Shown here in pieces: positions 1 through 8,463 of a stretch of DNA of 64,000 nucleotides. Location of the stretch: assembly GCF_002086455.1 (NCBI RefSeq), contig NZ_MVHC01000003.1, positions 186,001 to 250,000 of the forward strand, written 5' to 3'. The notes beneath the pieces were generated by a model. It had not been told where the DNA came from, searched no databases, and was given only the letters and a program-made list of their open reading frames with translations. The translations under genes and the position numbers were made by a program. The DNA comes from Mycolicibacter algericus DSM 45454. GTDB taxonomy: Bacteria; Actinomycetota; Actinomycetes; Mycobacteriales; Mycobacteriaceae. The number at the start of each line of letters is the position of its first letter. The first letter of the stretch is position 1.

Positions 1-927
1 TGGGGTTGGGCCTGGCCGGCCGACCGGCGGATCTTGTACAACCGGGCGTCGGCGGACCCGGACGGGGTGCCGTGGAGTGAACGGAAGCGCTACGTCTGGT
101 GGGACGCGCAAGCCGGCCGCTGGACCGGCGATGACGTGCCCGACTTCGTGGTCGACCGTGCCCCGGGCGCCCGGCCGGATCCGGCGTCGGGCGGTCCGGA
201 CGCGTTGGCCGGTGACGACCCGTTCGTGATGCAGTCCGACGGCAAGGGTTGGTTGTTCGCGCCCAAGGGCGTGGTGGACGGCCCGCTGCCGACCCACTAC
301 GAACCGCAGGAGTCACCGATCGCCAACGCGGTGTATCTCCAGCAGCGCAATCCGGCTCGAATCACCTTCCCGCGCAAAGACAATCTGTCGGCTCCCAGTG
401 CCGGTGAGCCGGGCGCCGACGTCTACCCGTACGTGTTCACCACCTACCGCCTCACCGAGCACCACACCGCCGGCGGCATGAGCCGCTGGTTGCCGTATCT
501 GGCCGAACTGCAGCCGGAGATGTTCTGCGAGGTCTCCCCCGCGCTGGCCGCCGAGCGGGGCCTGGAGAACTACGGCTGGGCGACCATCATCTCGCCGCGG
601 GCGGCGATCGAGGCGCGCGTCCTGGTGACCGACCGGATGACACCGCTGATCGTCGGCGGACACACCGTGCACCAGATCGGGCTGCCGTATCACTGGGGTG
701 TCGGTGGCGACGCGGTGGTCAGCGGCGACGCCGCCAACGACCTGCTCGGGGTGACCCTGGATCCGAACGTGCAGATCCAGGAGTCCAAGGCCGGTTCCTG
801 CGACATCCGGCCGGGCCGGCGACCGCACGGCGAGGAGCTGCTGCGGCTGATCACCGAATACCAAAGCCGTTCCGGCGCAACACCGGAGACCGGCAACACC
901 GCTGTCGACCCGGAAAGGCGGGACTGA
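1..927 (+). CDS. Formate dehydrogenase major (alpha) subunit, C-terminal part
   Basis: The reading frame is open from base 1, so the gene begins before the window; about 308 C-terminal residues are present. The first residues (WPADRRILYNRASADPDG) and the following roughly 300 residues resemble the end of the FdnG/FdoG-type molybdopterin oxidoreductase, including the molydopterin-dinucleotide binding region near VGGHTVHQIGLPYHWG. The family oxidises formate to CO2 at a Mo/W-bisPGD centre, often with selenocysteine. That catalytic residue lies upstream of the window, so Sec is an inference from the sel genes next door. The TGA stop overlaps the ATG of the beta subunit gene, so the two are translationally coupled. 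Confidence 0.9.
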   Translation, partial: WGWAWPADRRILYNRASADPDGVPWSERKRYVWWDAQAGRWTGDDVPDFVVDRAPGARPDPASGGPDALAGDDPFVMQSDGKGWLFAPKGVVDGPLPTHYEPQESPIANAVYLQQRNPARITFPRKDNLSAPSAGEPGADVYPYVFTTYRLTEHHTAGGMSRWLPYLAELQPEMFCEVSPALAAERGLENYGWATIISPRAAIEARVLVTDRMTPLIVGGHTVHQIGLPYHWGVGGDAVVSGDAANDLLGVTLDPNVQIQESKAGSCDIRPGRRPHGEELLRLITEYQSRSGATPETGNTAVDPERRD

Positions 928-1892
928 TGGGCCAACTTTCAGGACCGACCAACCCCGCCGCCGACGCGCGATGGTCAGCGCAACACCGGCGTAAAGGCTT
1001 CCTCACCGACACCTCGATCTGCATCGGCTGCAAGGCCTGTGAGGTGGCCTGCAAGGAGTGGAACCACAACCCGGCCGACGGCGACCTGGAGCTGCTCGGA
1101 TCCTCCTATGACAACACCGGCTCGCTGGGCGCCAACACCTGGCGGCACGTCGCGTTCATCGAACAGGGCGCCGACGCCATCGCGAACGCCCGCGAATCGG
1201 GGCGACAGCTGATCGATCTGGGCATGCCCAAAATGCCTGGCGCAGCAACGGATATCGCGCCGCCGGCTACCGAGCAGTTCCGCTGGCTGATGGCCTCGGA
1301 CGTCTGCAAGCACTGCACGCACGCCGGATGCCTGGACGTCTGCCCGACGGGCTCGCTGTTCCGCACCGAGTTCGGCACGGTCGTGGTGCAGGACGACGTC
1401 TGCAACGGCTGCGGAAACTGCGTGCCGGCCTGCCCGTTCGGGGTGATCGAGCGTCGCACCGACGGCACAGCGGCGCCGAAGTCCGCCCGCGGCGCCGCTC
1501 CCGGCGTGGCAGAAGTCGGGATCGCCCAGAAGTGCACCATGTGCTACGACCGGCTGGTCGACGGCGGAACTCCGGCCTGCGCCAAGACCTGTCCCACCGA
1601 ATCGATCAAGTTCGGTGACCACGACGATCTGGTGGCCGATGCCCGCGAGCGGGTGGCCCGACTGCACGCTCAGGGCCGCACCGAGGCCCGGCTCTACGGC
1701 GCCAACGAGCACGATGGCGTCGGCGGCACCGGATCGGTCTTTCTGTTGCTCGACGAGCCGGAGGTCTACGGCCTGCCACCGGACCCGCGGGTCGGCACCG
1801 CCGATCTGCCGGCGATGTTCAAGCGGTCGGCCCTGGCCGCGGCCGGGATGCTGGCCGCCGCCGCCGTCGCATTCCTGGGGGGGCGGTCATGA
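927..1892 (+). CDS. Formate dehydrogenase beta subunit (4Fe-4S ferredoxin type)
   Basis: A 321-residue protein with four cysteine clusters in the order expected for FdnH/FdoH: CIGCKACEVAC at residues 32-42, CKHCTHAGCLDVCP, CNGCGNCVPACP, and CTMCYDRL followed by CAKTCP. These should hold four [4Fe-4S] clusters that pass electrons from the formate site to the membrane subunit. A hydrophobic stretch close to the C-terminus (SALAAAGMLAAAAVAFLGG) looks like the single membrane anchor of this family. The ATG overlaps the stop of the alpha subunit (TGATG) and its own TGA overlaps the ATG of the next gene, so this is a tightly coupled three-gene operon. Confidence 0.93.
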   Translation: MGQLSGPTNPAADARWSAQHRRKGFLTDTSICIGCKACEVACKEWNHNPADGDLELLGSSYDNTGSLGANTWRHVAFIEQGADAIANARESGRQLIDLGMPKMPGAATDIAPPATEQFRWLMASDVCKHCTHAGCLDVCPTGSLFRTEFGTVVVQDDVCNGCGNCVPACPFGVIERRTDGTAAPKSARGAAPGVAEVGIAQKCTMCYDRLVDGGTPACAKTCPTESIKFGDHDDLVADARERVARLHAQGRTEARLYGANEHDGVGGTGSVFLLLDEPEVYGLPPDPRVGTADLPAMFKRSALAAAGMLAAAAVAFLGGRS

Positions 1893-2938
1893 GCACCGTC
1901 TCGGACGATCCGCGCCGCGGCAGGCGTCGGCGCCGTGGCGGCGGCGACGGTGGCCGCGAGATGCCGATGGTGCCCGACGTGGCGTTCAGCTCCTACTACG
2001 GGCGCCCGGTGGTCAAGCCGGCGCCGTGGACGCACGAGATCGCCGCCTACCTGTTCCTCGGCGGCCTGGCCGGCGGCTCAGGTCTGCTGGCTGCCGGTGC
2101 CCAGCTCACCGGGCGAAAGGTGTTGCGCCGCAACTCCCGGCTGGCGGCGCTGGTGGCGATCATGTTGAGCGCGGCGGCGCTGATCAGCGACCTCGGTCGA
2201 CCGGAGCGCTTCGTCAACATGCTGCGCACCATCAAACTCACCTCACCGATGAGCCTCGGATCCTGGATCCTGTCGGGTTTCGGCGCGGGCGCCGGGGTTG
2301 CGGCCGCCGCCGAGGTCGATCGCATGACCGGCGAGTGGCTACCCCTGGGCCCACTGCGGCCGGTGCTGCGGGCGGCCGAAGGACCGGCCGGCCTGGAGGC
2401 CGCCGTGTTCGCTGCGCCGCTGGCCGTCTACACCGCGGTGCTGCTGGGCGACACCGCCACCCCGACCTGGCACGGCGCCCACCGCGATCTGCCGTTCGTG
2501 TTCGTCAGCTCGGCGAGCCTGGCCGCCGGCGGCCTGGCGATGCTGACGACGCCGGTGACCGAAGCCGGGCCGGCGCGACGACTGGCGGTGCTGGGAGTCA
2601 TCGGTGACGTCATCGCGACCCGGGCGATGGAGCACCGGATGGACCCGATCGCCGCCGAGCCGCTGCAGCAGGGCCGGGCCGGGGCGATGCTGCGGTGCAG
2701 TGAAGGATTGGCGATCGCCGGCGGTGTCGGGACGCTGCTGGGCGGGCGGCACCGCGCGGTGGCGGCGCTGTCCGGGCTGGCACTGCTGGGGGCCTCGGCG
2801 CTGACCCGGTTCGGGGTGTTCGAGGCCGGCATCGAGTCGGCGAAGGATCCCCGCTACACCATCGAACCGCAGAAGCGTCGCCTGGCGGCGCGGCGGGCAG
2901 CGGGTATCACCGGGGATTCGATCACGACCGCCGGCTGA
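1889..2938 (+). CDS. NrfD/PsrC-type membrane subunit of formate dehydrogenase
   Basis: A 349-residue protein with a basic N-terminus ([14 protein letters not shown]) followed by repeated long hydrophobic segments. The stretches YLFLGGLAGGSGLLAAGA and LISDLGRPERFVNMLRTIK are typical of NrfD/PsrC polysulfide-reductase-like quinone-reactive subunits. Coupled by ATGA overlap to the FeS subunit gene, it probably replaces the cytochrome b gamma subunit of enterobacterial FDH-N and delivers electrons to menaquinone. The C-terminal ~60 residues are hydrophilic (FGVFEAGIESAKDPRYTIEP), as is common in this family. Function in the complex is inferred from context. Confidence 0.85.
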   Translation: MSTVSDDPRRGRRRRRGGGDGGREMPMVPDVAFSSYYGRPVVKPAPWTHEIAAYLFLGGLAGGSGLLAAGAQLTGRKVLRRNSRLAALVAIMLSAAALISDLGRPERFVNMLRTIKLTSPMSLGSWILSGFGAGAGVAAAAEVDRMTGEWLPLGPLRPVLRAAEGPAGLEAAVFAAPLAVYTAVLLGDTATPTWHGAHRDLPFVFVSSASLAAGGLAMLTTPVTEAGPARRLAVLGVIGDVIATRAMEHRMDPIAAEPLQQGRAGAMLRCSEGLAIAGGVGTLLGGRHRAVAALSGLALLGASALTRFGVFEAGIESAKDPRYTIEPQKRRLAARRAAGITGDSITTAG

Positions 2939-2951
2939 GCGGAGTCAGCCG
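2932..2951. terminator. Small hairpin spanning two convergent stop codons
   Basis: CGGCTGA (2932-2938) and TCAGCCG (2945-2951) form a 7-bp perfect stem with a 6-base loop. The TGA of the membrane subunit gene and the stop of the convergent small gene both lie inside the stem. It could act as a bidirectional terminator, though there is no T-run. Confidence 0.4.
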
Positions 2952-3163
2952 TCGAGCTTGTGCAGCGCCGCACCCTTGTGCATCGCGATGTGATCGGTCT
3001 TGTCGCTCTTGATCTCGTATTGCGGGTCCTCGGGCGTGCAGTGGCGGCGATGTCCCTTGCAGTCGGTGTCTTCGGTGTGCACCTTGGTGATGCGCCCGCT
3101 GACGTGCCCGGCTTCGGAGTTCCACCGCACGTGGTCGCCGACCTTGAACCGGCTCATACTCAT
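2945..3163 (-). CDS. Small DUF2945 (hypervirulence-associated, TUDOR-like) protein
   Basis: A 72-residue basic protein beginning MSMSRFKVGDHVRWNSEAG and continuing with GRITKVHTEDTD. The pattern KxGDxVxWNSxxGxxxGxI is the hallmark of the DUF2945 family, a small SH3/Tudor-like beta barrel of unknown function. The start ATG overlaps the TGA of selD (ATGA), so it is probably translated together with selD; a second in-frame ATG lies two codons later. Nothing in the sequence links it to selenium chemistry beyond this coupling. A longer reading frame upstream is inside selD and is not credible. Confidence 0.8.
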   Translation of the reverse strand: MSMSRFKVGDHVRWNSEAGHVSGRITKVHTEDTDCKGHRRHCTPEDPQYEIKSDKTDHIAMHKGAALHKLDG

Positions 3164-4137
3164 CGCACCTCGACTCCGCTTCCGGGGACGGTATGCCCGA
3201 TTACGGGATACCCGGAAAGCTCCCCGGCAATCAGCAGACCACCGGAGGTCTGGGCGTCGGCCAGCAGCAGCAGATCGTCCTCGGTGATACCGGGTCCGGG
3301 ACGCAGGTGCGGGCGCACCCAGTCCAGGTTGCGCTGCGTGCCGCCGGAGACGAAGCCGTCGCGCAGCGCCTCGACCGCGCCGCCGATCACCGGCACCGCG
3401 CCGCGGTCGATCACCGCGCCCACCCCGGATGCCCGGCACATCTTGTGCAGGTGGCCGAGCAGCCCGAAGCCCGTGACGTCGGTGGCGGCCCGGACGCCCG
3501 CTTCCACCGCTTCGCGGGCCGCGTCGCGGTTGAGCCGGGTCATCAGCTCGACGGCCTCGACGGAGACCTCCCCGGTCCGCTTGTGCCGGTTGTTGAGCAG
3601 TCCGACCCCGATCGGCTTGGTCAGCGTCAGCGGAAGACCGGGTGCGGCGGAGTCGTTGCGCAGCAGCTTCTTCGGGTCGGCCACCCCGGTGACAGCCATG
3701 CCGTACTTGGGCTCCGGATCATCGATGGAGTGCCCGCCGATCACCGGACAGCCCGCCTGCTGCGCGACCGCCAGGCCGCCGCGCAGCACCTCGCTCATCA
3801 GCTCCATCGGCAGCGTCTCCCGCGGCCAGCCCACCAGGTTGATCGCGACCACCGGGGTCCCACCCATCGCGTAGATGTCCGAGAGCGCGTTGGCGGCCGC
3901 GATGCGGCCCCAGTCATAGGCGTCGTCGACGACGGGCGTGAAGAAGTCGGCGGTGGACAGCACGGCGAGGTCGTCGCGCACCAGCACCGCGGCCGCGTCG
4001 TCGCCGTCGTCGAGCCCGACCAACACCCGATCGTGCGCCTGTCCTGCCAGGCCGCGCACCGCGTCCTCGAGTTCGCCGGGCGGGATCTTGCAGGCACAGC
4101 CGCCGCCGTGCGCGTAGCCGGTGAGCCGGATGGTCAT
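3160..4137 (-). CDS. selD: Selenide, water dikinase
   Basis: A 325-residue protein that makes selenophosphate from selenide and ATP, the selenium donor for Sec-tRNA. The N-terminal motif GGGCACKIPP carries cysteines at residues 14 and 16, with Cys14 in the catalytic position and Lys17 following. DDAAAVLVRDDLAVLSTADF, ALSDIYAMGG, and ATDVTGFGLLGHL are characteristic SelD ATP/Mg sites. Length is slightly below the common ~345 residues. It is divergent from selC-selA-selB, with only about 36 bases between its ATG and the tRNA gene. Here the active position is Cys rather than Sec. Confidence 0.96.
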   Translation of the reverse strand: MTIRLTGYAHGGGCACKIPPGELEDAVRGLAGQAHDRVLVGLDDGDDAAAVLVRDDLAVLSTADFFTPVVDDAYDWGRIAAANALSDIYAMGGTPVVAINLVGWPRETLPMELMSEVLRGGLAVAQQAGCPVIGGHSIDDPEPKYGMAVTGVADPKKLLRNDSAAPGLPLTLTKPIGVGLLNNRHKRTGEVSVEAVELMTRLNRDAAREAVEAGVRAATDVTGFGLLGHLHKMCRASGVGAVIDRGAVPVIGGAVEALRDGFVSGGTQRNLDWVRPHLRPGPGITEDDLLLLADAQTSGGLLIAGELSGYPVIGHTVPGSGVEVR

Positions 4138-4173
4138 CGGTTCAGGCTAGCCACACCGGTTAGGTTTAACAGC

Positions 4174-4268
4174 GGAGGCGTTTGGGTCCTGGTGGGCTCC
4201 CCGGTCTTCAAAACCGGTGAGGCCGAGCAACTCGGTCTGGCGGGTTCGATTCCCGTCCGCCTCCGCCA
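4174..4268 (+). tRNA. selC: tRNA-Sec (anticodon TCA)
   Basis: A 95-base tRNA gene including an encoded CCA (4266-4268). The acceptor GGAGGCG (4174-4180) pairs with CGCCTCC ending at 4264, with G4265 as discriminator. The anticodon stem CCGGT/ACCGG encloses the loop CTTCAAA, giving anticodon TCA at 4208-4210, which reads UGA. A long variable arm (CCGAG-CAA-CTCGG) and a T arm GCGGG-TTCGATT-CCCGT are present. The extended variable arm, TCA anticodon and 95-base length are diagnostic of selenocysteine tRNA. It lies directly in front of selA. Confidence 0.96.
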
Positions 4269-4284
4269 TCGGACAGGAGGGGCT

Positions 4285-5598
4285 GTGAGCCAGGTCGATC
4301 CGCGTCGCGCCATTCCACGCACCGATGCACTGCTGGCGCTGCCTGCGGTGCGCCAGGCAGCCACCCGGCTCGGCGATCGCACCATCCGGGCGGTGGTGCA
4401 CGACGCCCAGGATCGGGCGCGCCGCGGGGAACTGGCGCCCGACGCGGTGGAATCATCGGTGCTGGAACGTCTTTCATCTCATTCCGGATCCACACTGCGG
4501 CCGGTGCTCAACGCCACCGGAGTGGTGATCCACACCAACCTGGGCCGGGCTCCACTGTCGGCGGCGGCAGTCGAGGCGCTCGTGGCGGCCGCCGGCTATG
4601 TCGACGTCGAATTGGACCTGGAAACCGGAGCCCGGTCCAAACGCGGCGTCGCCGCGCGTGCCGCGCTGCTGGCGGCGTGTCCGGCCGCCGAGGACGCACT
4701 GGTGGTCAACAACGGCGCCGCTGCGCTGGTACTGGCCACCACCGCGCTGGCCACCGGGCCGGGGGTAGCCGGAAAAGAAGTAGTCGTCAGCCGCGGCGAG
4801 CTGATCGAGATCGGCGCCGGCTTCCGGCTACCCGATCTGATCGCCTCCACCGGCGCGGTGCTGCGCGAGGTCGGCACCACCAACCGCACCCACCTGCACG
4901 ATTACGCCGAGGCGCTGGGACCGCAGACGGGCTGCATTCTCAAGGTGCATCCCAGCAACTTCGCCGTGCAGGGGTTCACCGCGGCGGTCGGGCTACGCGA
5001 GTTGCGGGCGCTGGCCGACGAGCACGGTGTGGCCCTGCTGGCCGACCTGGGCAGCGGGCTGCTCGCTGCCGACACGCTGCTGCCCGACGAGCCGGATGCG
5101 GCGAGCGCGCTGGCCGCCGGCGCCGACGTGGTGACCGCCAGCGGGGACAAACTGCTCGGCGGGCCGCAGGCCGGGCTGGTGTTGGGGCGCCGTGAGATCG
5201 TCGCCCGACTGGCCCGTCATCCGCTGGCCCGAGCGGTGCGGGCCGACAAGCTTGCGCTGGCCGCGCTCGAAGCCACCGTGGCCGGTGGCCTGCCACCGGT
5301 GACGTTGGCATTGCACGCCGACACCGAATCCCTGCGGTGCCGCGCTGAGCTGCTCGCGACCGCTGTTGGCGCCGAGATTGTTCCGCATGACGGGCGGGTC
5401 GGCGGCGGCGGCGCACCCGGCGTCCCGTTGCCCGGCTGGGCGGTGCGACTGCCCGAGACAGCCGCCGCCCGGCTGCGCGCCGGCGATCCCGCGGTCTTGC
5501 CCAGGGTGCACGACGGCGCCTGCCTGCTCGACCTGCGCTGCGTCCCCGAGGCCGACGACGCGCGGTTGCTGGCCGCGGTGCGCGCGGCGTTGGAGTGA
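4285..5598 (+). CDS. selA: L-seryl-tRNA(Sec) selenium transferase
   Basis: A PLP enzyme that converts Ser-tRNA-Sec to Sec-tRNA-Sec using selenophosphate. The frame is open far upstream, but the GTG at 4285 follows a good Shine-Dalgarno (GGACAGGAGGGG) and lies right after the tRNA-Sec CCA, giving 437 residues, close to the family norm. Diagnostic stretches are VLNATGVVIHTNLGRAPLS, VNNGAAALVLATTALA and the PLP lysine in TASGDKLLGGPQAG. selB begins 13 bases after its stop, so the two are an operon, perhaps with processing of tRNA-Sec from the same transcript. Confidence 0.95.
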   Translation: MSQVDPRRAIPRTDALLALPAVRQAATRLGDRTIRAVVHDAQDRARRGELAPDAVESSVLERLSSHSGSTLRPVLNATGVVIHTNLGRAPLSAAAVEALVAAAGYVDVELDLETGARSKRGVAARAALLAACPAAEDALVVNNGAAALVLATTALATGPGVAGKEVVVSRGELIEIGAGFRLPDLIASTGAVLREVGTTNRTHLHDYAEALGPQTGCILKVHPSNFAVQGFTAAVGLRELRALADEHGVALLADLGSGLLAADTLLPDEPDAASALAAGADVVTASGDKLLGGPQAGLVLGRREIVARLARHPLARAVRADKLALAALEATVAGGLPPVTLALHADTESLRCRAELLATAVGAEIVPHDGRVGGGGAPGVPLPGWAVRLPETAAARLRAGDPAVLPRVHDGACLLDLRCVPEADDARLLAAVRAALE

Positions 5599-5611
5599 CC
5601 GTGATGTGGCA

Positions 5612-7399
5612 ATGTTCGTCGTAGCCACGGCCGGACACGTCGACCACGGTAAATCCACCCTGGTGCGAGCGTTGACCGGAATGGAGCCCGACCGGTGGGC
5701 CGAGGAGCGCCGCCGCGGACTCACCATCGATCTCGGGTTCGCGTGGACCACACTGCCCTCGGGTGCCCCGGTGGCGTTCGTCGACGTGCCCGGGCATGAA
5801 CGCTTCCTCACCAACACCCTGGCCGGTCTGGGCCCGGCGCCGGTGGTGTGTTTCGTGGTCGCGGCCGACGAGGGCTGGCGGTCGCAGTCGTCTGATCATC
5901 GCGACGCCCTTGCCGCGCTGGGCTTTTCGCACGGTCTGGTGGCGCTGACCCGCATCGACCGGGTGCCACCCGCCCGGGTCGCCGAGGTGCTGGCCGCGAC
6001 CCGCGCCGAACTCGCCGAGACCGGGCTGCACGATGCCCCCGTCGTGGCGGTGTCCGCCGCCTCCGGTGTCGGCCTGACCGAGCTGCGAACGGCGCTCGAC
6101 GAGGTGGTGTCCCGGCTGCCCGCGCCCTGCCCGACCGCACGGGTTCGGCTGTGGGTGGACCGCTCGTTCAGCATCACCGGCGCCGGGACCGTGACCACCG
6201 GCACCCTCACCGCGGGCACGCTGGCTCGCGGTGACCGGCTTATCCTGCTCGGGCGGGGACAGCCGCGCGAGGTGACCGTTCGTGGGTTGCAGAGTTGCGG
6301 TCACGACTGCGCGACGGTGTCGCCGACGGCACGGGTGGCCGTCAACCTGCGGGGGGTGCCGGCAGCAGACGTGCACCGCGGCGACACGCTGGTCACGGTC
6401 GATGCGTGGCCGACCCCCAGCACGGTGGATGTGCGCCGTGCAACCGGTCTCGCGCTCAGCCAGGCGCCCGAACACCTGGTGGTGCACGTCGGCACCGCGT
6501 CGGTACCGGCCCGGCTTCGGCCGTTCGACGACGACCATGCCCGGCTCACGCTGGAACATTCGCTGCCGCTGGCGCTTTCGGATCGACTGGTGTTGCGCGA
6601 CCCTGGTGGACGGCGGGTGGTGGCCGGGGTCCGCGTGCTCGATCCCGATCCTCCGGCGCTGCGGCGCCGCGGCGACGGCACCCGGCGCGGGGTTGTGCTG
6701 GCGGCGCTGACATCCGGCGACGATCCGGCAGCAGTGGTGGCCGACCGGGGTGCGGTGTTCCGCGCCCGGCTGCAGCTGCTGGGCTACGACTGCACGGCGG
6801 TGCCTGCCGGGGTGCGCGAGGTCCGTGGCTGGTGGGTTCAGACGAGCACCTACCAGGGCTGGCTGGAACGCCTGGGTTCGGCGACGCGGGAGCTGCATGA
6901 GCGAAACCCGTTGTCGGCCGGGATGTCCAGCGGGGCAGCGGCTGATCTGTTGGGGTTGCCCGAAGTGGGCCTGCTCGACGAGGTGGTTCGTGACGCCGGG
7001 CTGGAGCTCCATGACGGCCTGATCCGGATGGCGGGCACCGGTGGCGATCTCGGGCCGGCCGAAGCCGCGATCGCCACGTTGGAGTCTCGCCTTGCCGCCG
7101 AGCCGTTCCGAGCCCCCGACGCGGACGACCTGGCCGCCCTGCGACTGGGGATCCGCGAGCTGGCCGCGGCCGAGCGGGCCGGCCGCTTGCTGCGGCTGAC
7201 CGAGTCGGTGGTGCTGCTGCCGACGGCGCCGGCGCTGGCGATGCGTGAACTGGCGTCGTTGACCCAGCCCTTCACCGCCACGCAGGCCAAGCAGGCGTTG
7301 CGCACCACTCGACGGGTGGCGATCCCGCTGCTGGAGCACCTCGATTCCCGCGGCTGGACCCGTCGGATCGATAACGTCCAGCGGGAAGTGGCGCACTGA
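5612..7399 (+). CDS. selB: Selenocysteine-specific translation elongation factor
   Basis: A 595-residue GTPase that delivers Sec-tRNA to UGA codons marked by a SECIS hairpin. MFVVATAGHVDHGKSTLVRA at the very N-terminus is the G1 loop of SelB, followed by GLTIDLGFAW and DVPGHERFLTNTLAG. EF-Tu-like beta domains follow (RLWVDRSFSITGAGTVTTGT), and the C-terminal ~250 residues have the winged-helix composition expected of the SECIS-binding part. The ATG at 5612 gives the canonical start; a GTG two codons upstream is possible. Its stop is followed by a strong hairpin terminator. The Sec-containing client in view is the formate dehydrogenase operon at the start of the window. Confidence 0.95.
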   Translation: MFVVATAGHVDHGKSTLVRALTGMEPDRWAEERRRGLTIDLGFAWTTLPSGAPVAFVDVPGHERFLTNTLAGLGPAPVVCFVVAADEGWRSQSSDHRDALAALGFSHGLVALTRIDRVPPARVAEVLAATRAELAETGLHDAPVVAVSAASGVGLTELRTALDEVVSRLPAPCPTARVRLWVDRSFSITGAGTVTTGTLTAGTLARGDRLILLGRGQPREVTVRGLQSCGHDCATVSPTARVAVNLRGVPAADVHRGDTLVTVDAWPTPSTVDVRRATGLALSQAPEHLVVHVGTASVPARLRPFDDDHARLTLEHSLPLALSDRLVLRDPGGRRVVAGVRVLDPDPPALRRRGDGTRRGVVLAALTSGDDPAAVVADRGAVFRARLQLLGYDCTAVPAGVREVRGWWVQTSTYQGWLERLGSATRELHERNPLSAGMSSGAAADLLGLPEVGLLDEVVRDAGLELHDGLIRMAGTGGDLGPAEAAIATLESRLAAEPFRAPDADDLAALRLGIRELAAAERAGRLLRLTESVVLLPTAPALAMRELASLTQPFTATQAKQALRTTRRVAIPLLEHLDSRGWTRRIDNVQREVAH

Positions 7400-7451
7400 C
7401 GGATACCGCCCCGACGGACAGCGCTGCGCGGGCCGGTCTGGGCCATAGAGA

Positions 7452-7484
7452 CACGAATGCCCCGGCAGAACCGGGGCATTCGTG
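7452..7484. terminator. Bidirectional hairpin terminator between selB and a convergent gene
   Basis: A perfect 14-bp stem (CACGAATGCCCCGG, 7452-7465, with 7471-7484) and a 5-base loop CAGAA. It sits between the 3' ends of selB (+) and the secreted repeat protein (-), and so should serve both. Confidence 0.8.
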
Positions 7485-7500
7485 CTTGCTGTGTGGTTGA

Positions 7501-8463
7501 TTACACGTCCGGCGTCAGCAGACCGAGGTCCAGGACGCTGTAGAGACCGGCGTCCTCCAGATCGGCCACCGGCGAGACCGCGTCGACATCGGAGAAGTCG
7601 GTCGGCGCGAACCACGATGCCATCGACGAGATGTCGAAGTTTCCGAAGGGCGTCTTCAGGATGTCAATGACATCCTTGCCGTCGCCGTCGGCGTCGTAGT
7701 ACAGGTTGGTGAAGCCCAGCCCCAGCTGGTGCTGCGCGTACACATCCCCGTCGGTGGTGACGAACTGGTTGTTGATGCCGCCACCGAACAACGACTGCGT
7801 GATGTAGTTGGTGCCCGACAGCATCTCGCCGTCATCGTTGGTGAAGGCAGCCGTCAACTTCCAGGTCTGCGAGAGCGGGTCGTTGACGTCGAGCAGCTGA
7901 GCACCGTCGAGGGCGTAGGTCGGATTCCACGTCACGTCGGCAGGAGCGTCCTCACCCAGGCCCAGGTTCAGGGCGCTGTACAAGCCGGCGTTCTCCAGCG
8001 CTTCCAGCGGCGACGCCGGGGTCAGGTCTGCCACGTCGGCCGGCGCGAACCACGCCGCCATCGACGAGATGTCGATGTTTCCGAAGGGCGTCTTCAGGAT
8101 GTCGACGACGTCCTTGCCGTCGCCGTCGGCGTCGTAGTACAGGTTGGTGAAGCCCAGCCCGAGCTGGTTCTGGTTGTAGATATCACCGGTGGCGTCATCG
8201 ATGAACAGGGCGTTGAGCCCACCCGTCGACGGGGTGAGGTAGGTCGTTCCTGCGAGCGCCTCGCCGTCACTGTGAGTGAAGATCGACGTGACGGCCCAAG
8301 TGTTCGTGAACGAGTTCGCCGCCTGCAGAATCTCGGCGGTGTCGACGTTATAGGTCGGCGTCCAGGTCCCCGGAGTCTCCGAGACCTCGGCGCCGGCGGT
8401 CGCCGCGGTGAGGAATGCTGCTGCGGCACCTCCGGCGGCGACGCCTAGTATGATCGGCTTCAT
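7501..8463 (-). CDS. Secreted protein of two tandem ~146-residue repeats, function unknown
   Basis: 320 residues from the ATG at 8463, which follows AAGGGAA; an upstream extension of 19 codons lacks such a site. The N-terminus MKPIILGVAAGGAAAAFLTA with AGAE is a Sec signal peptide. The mature part is two homologous units: each starts TWxPTY, contains an acidic loop GLGFTNLYYDADGDGKD, then DILKTPFGN, DISSMA-WFAP and ends GLYS-L-LGL. The period is exactly 146 codons, and the central ~90 bases of the two units are almost identical at DNA level (around 7607-7730 and 8045-8168). The DxDGDGxD loop resembles a calcium-binding EF-hand/dockerin loop. I do not recognise the family, and no function is claimed. 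Confidence 0.8.
   Translation of the reverse strand: MKPIILGVAAGGAAAAFLTAATAGAEVSETPGTWTPTYNVDTAEILQAANSFTNTWAVTSIFTHSDGEALAGTTYLTPSTGGLNALFIDDATGDIYNQNQLGLGFTNLYYDADGDGKDVVDILKTPFGNIDISSMAAWFAPADVADLTPASPLEALENAGLYSALNLGLGEDAPADVTWNPTYALDGAQLLDVNDPLSQTWKLTAAFTNDDGEMLSGTNYITQSLFGGGINNQFVTTDGDVYAQHQLGLGFTNLYYDADGDGKDVIDILKTPFGNFDISSMASWFAPTDFSDVDAVSPVADLEDAGLYSVLDLGLLTPDV

Noticed and set aside
3193..4284. Upstream extension of the selA frame through tRNA-Sec and antisense selD
   Set aside because: The tRNA and selD are clear, and GTG 4285 has a strong ribosome binding site and yields a normal-length SelA.
4976..7615. Very long minus-strand open frame (879 codons) across selA and selB
   Set aside because: It is antisense to two well conserved genes and is rich in Arg, Gly, His and Gln with no domain; such frames are common opposite high-GC codons.
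7607..8168. Repeated 90-base DNA segment considered as an insertion or CRISPR-like repeat
   Set aside because: The two copies are in the same reading frame 438 bases apart inside one coding sequence; they are protein repeats. No CRISPR array, insertion sequence or transposase was seen in the window.
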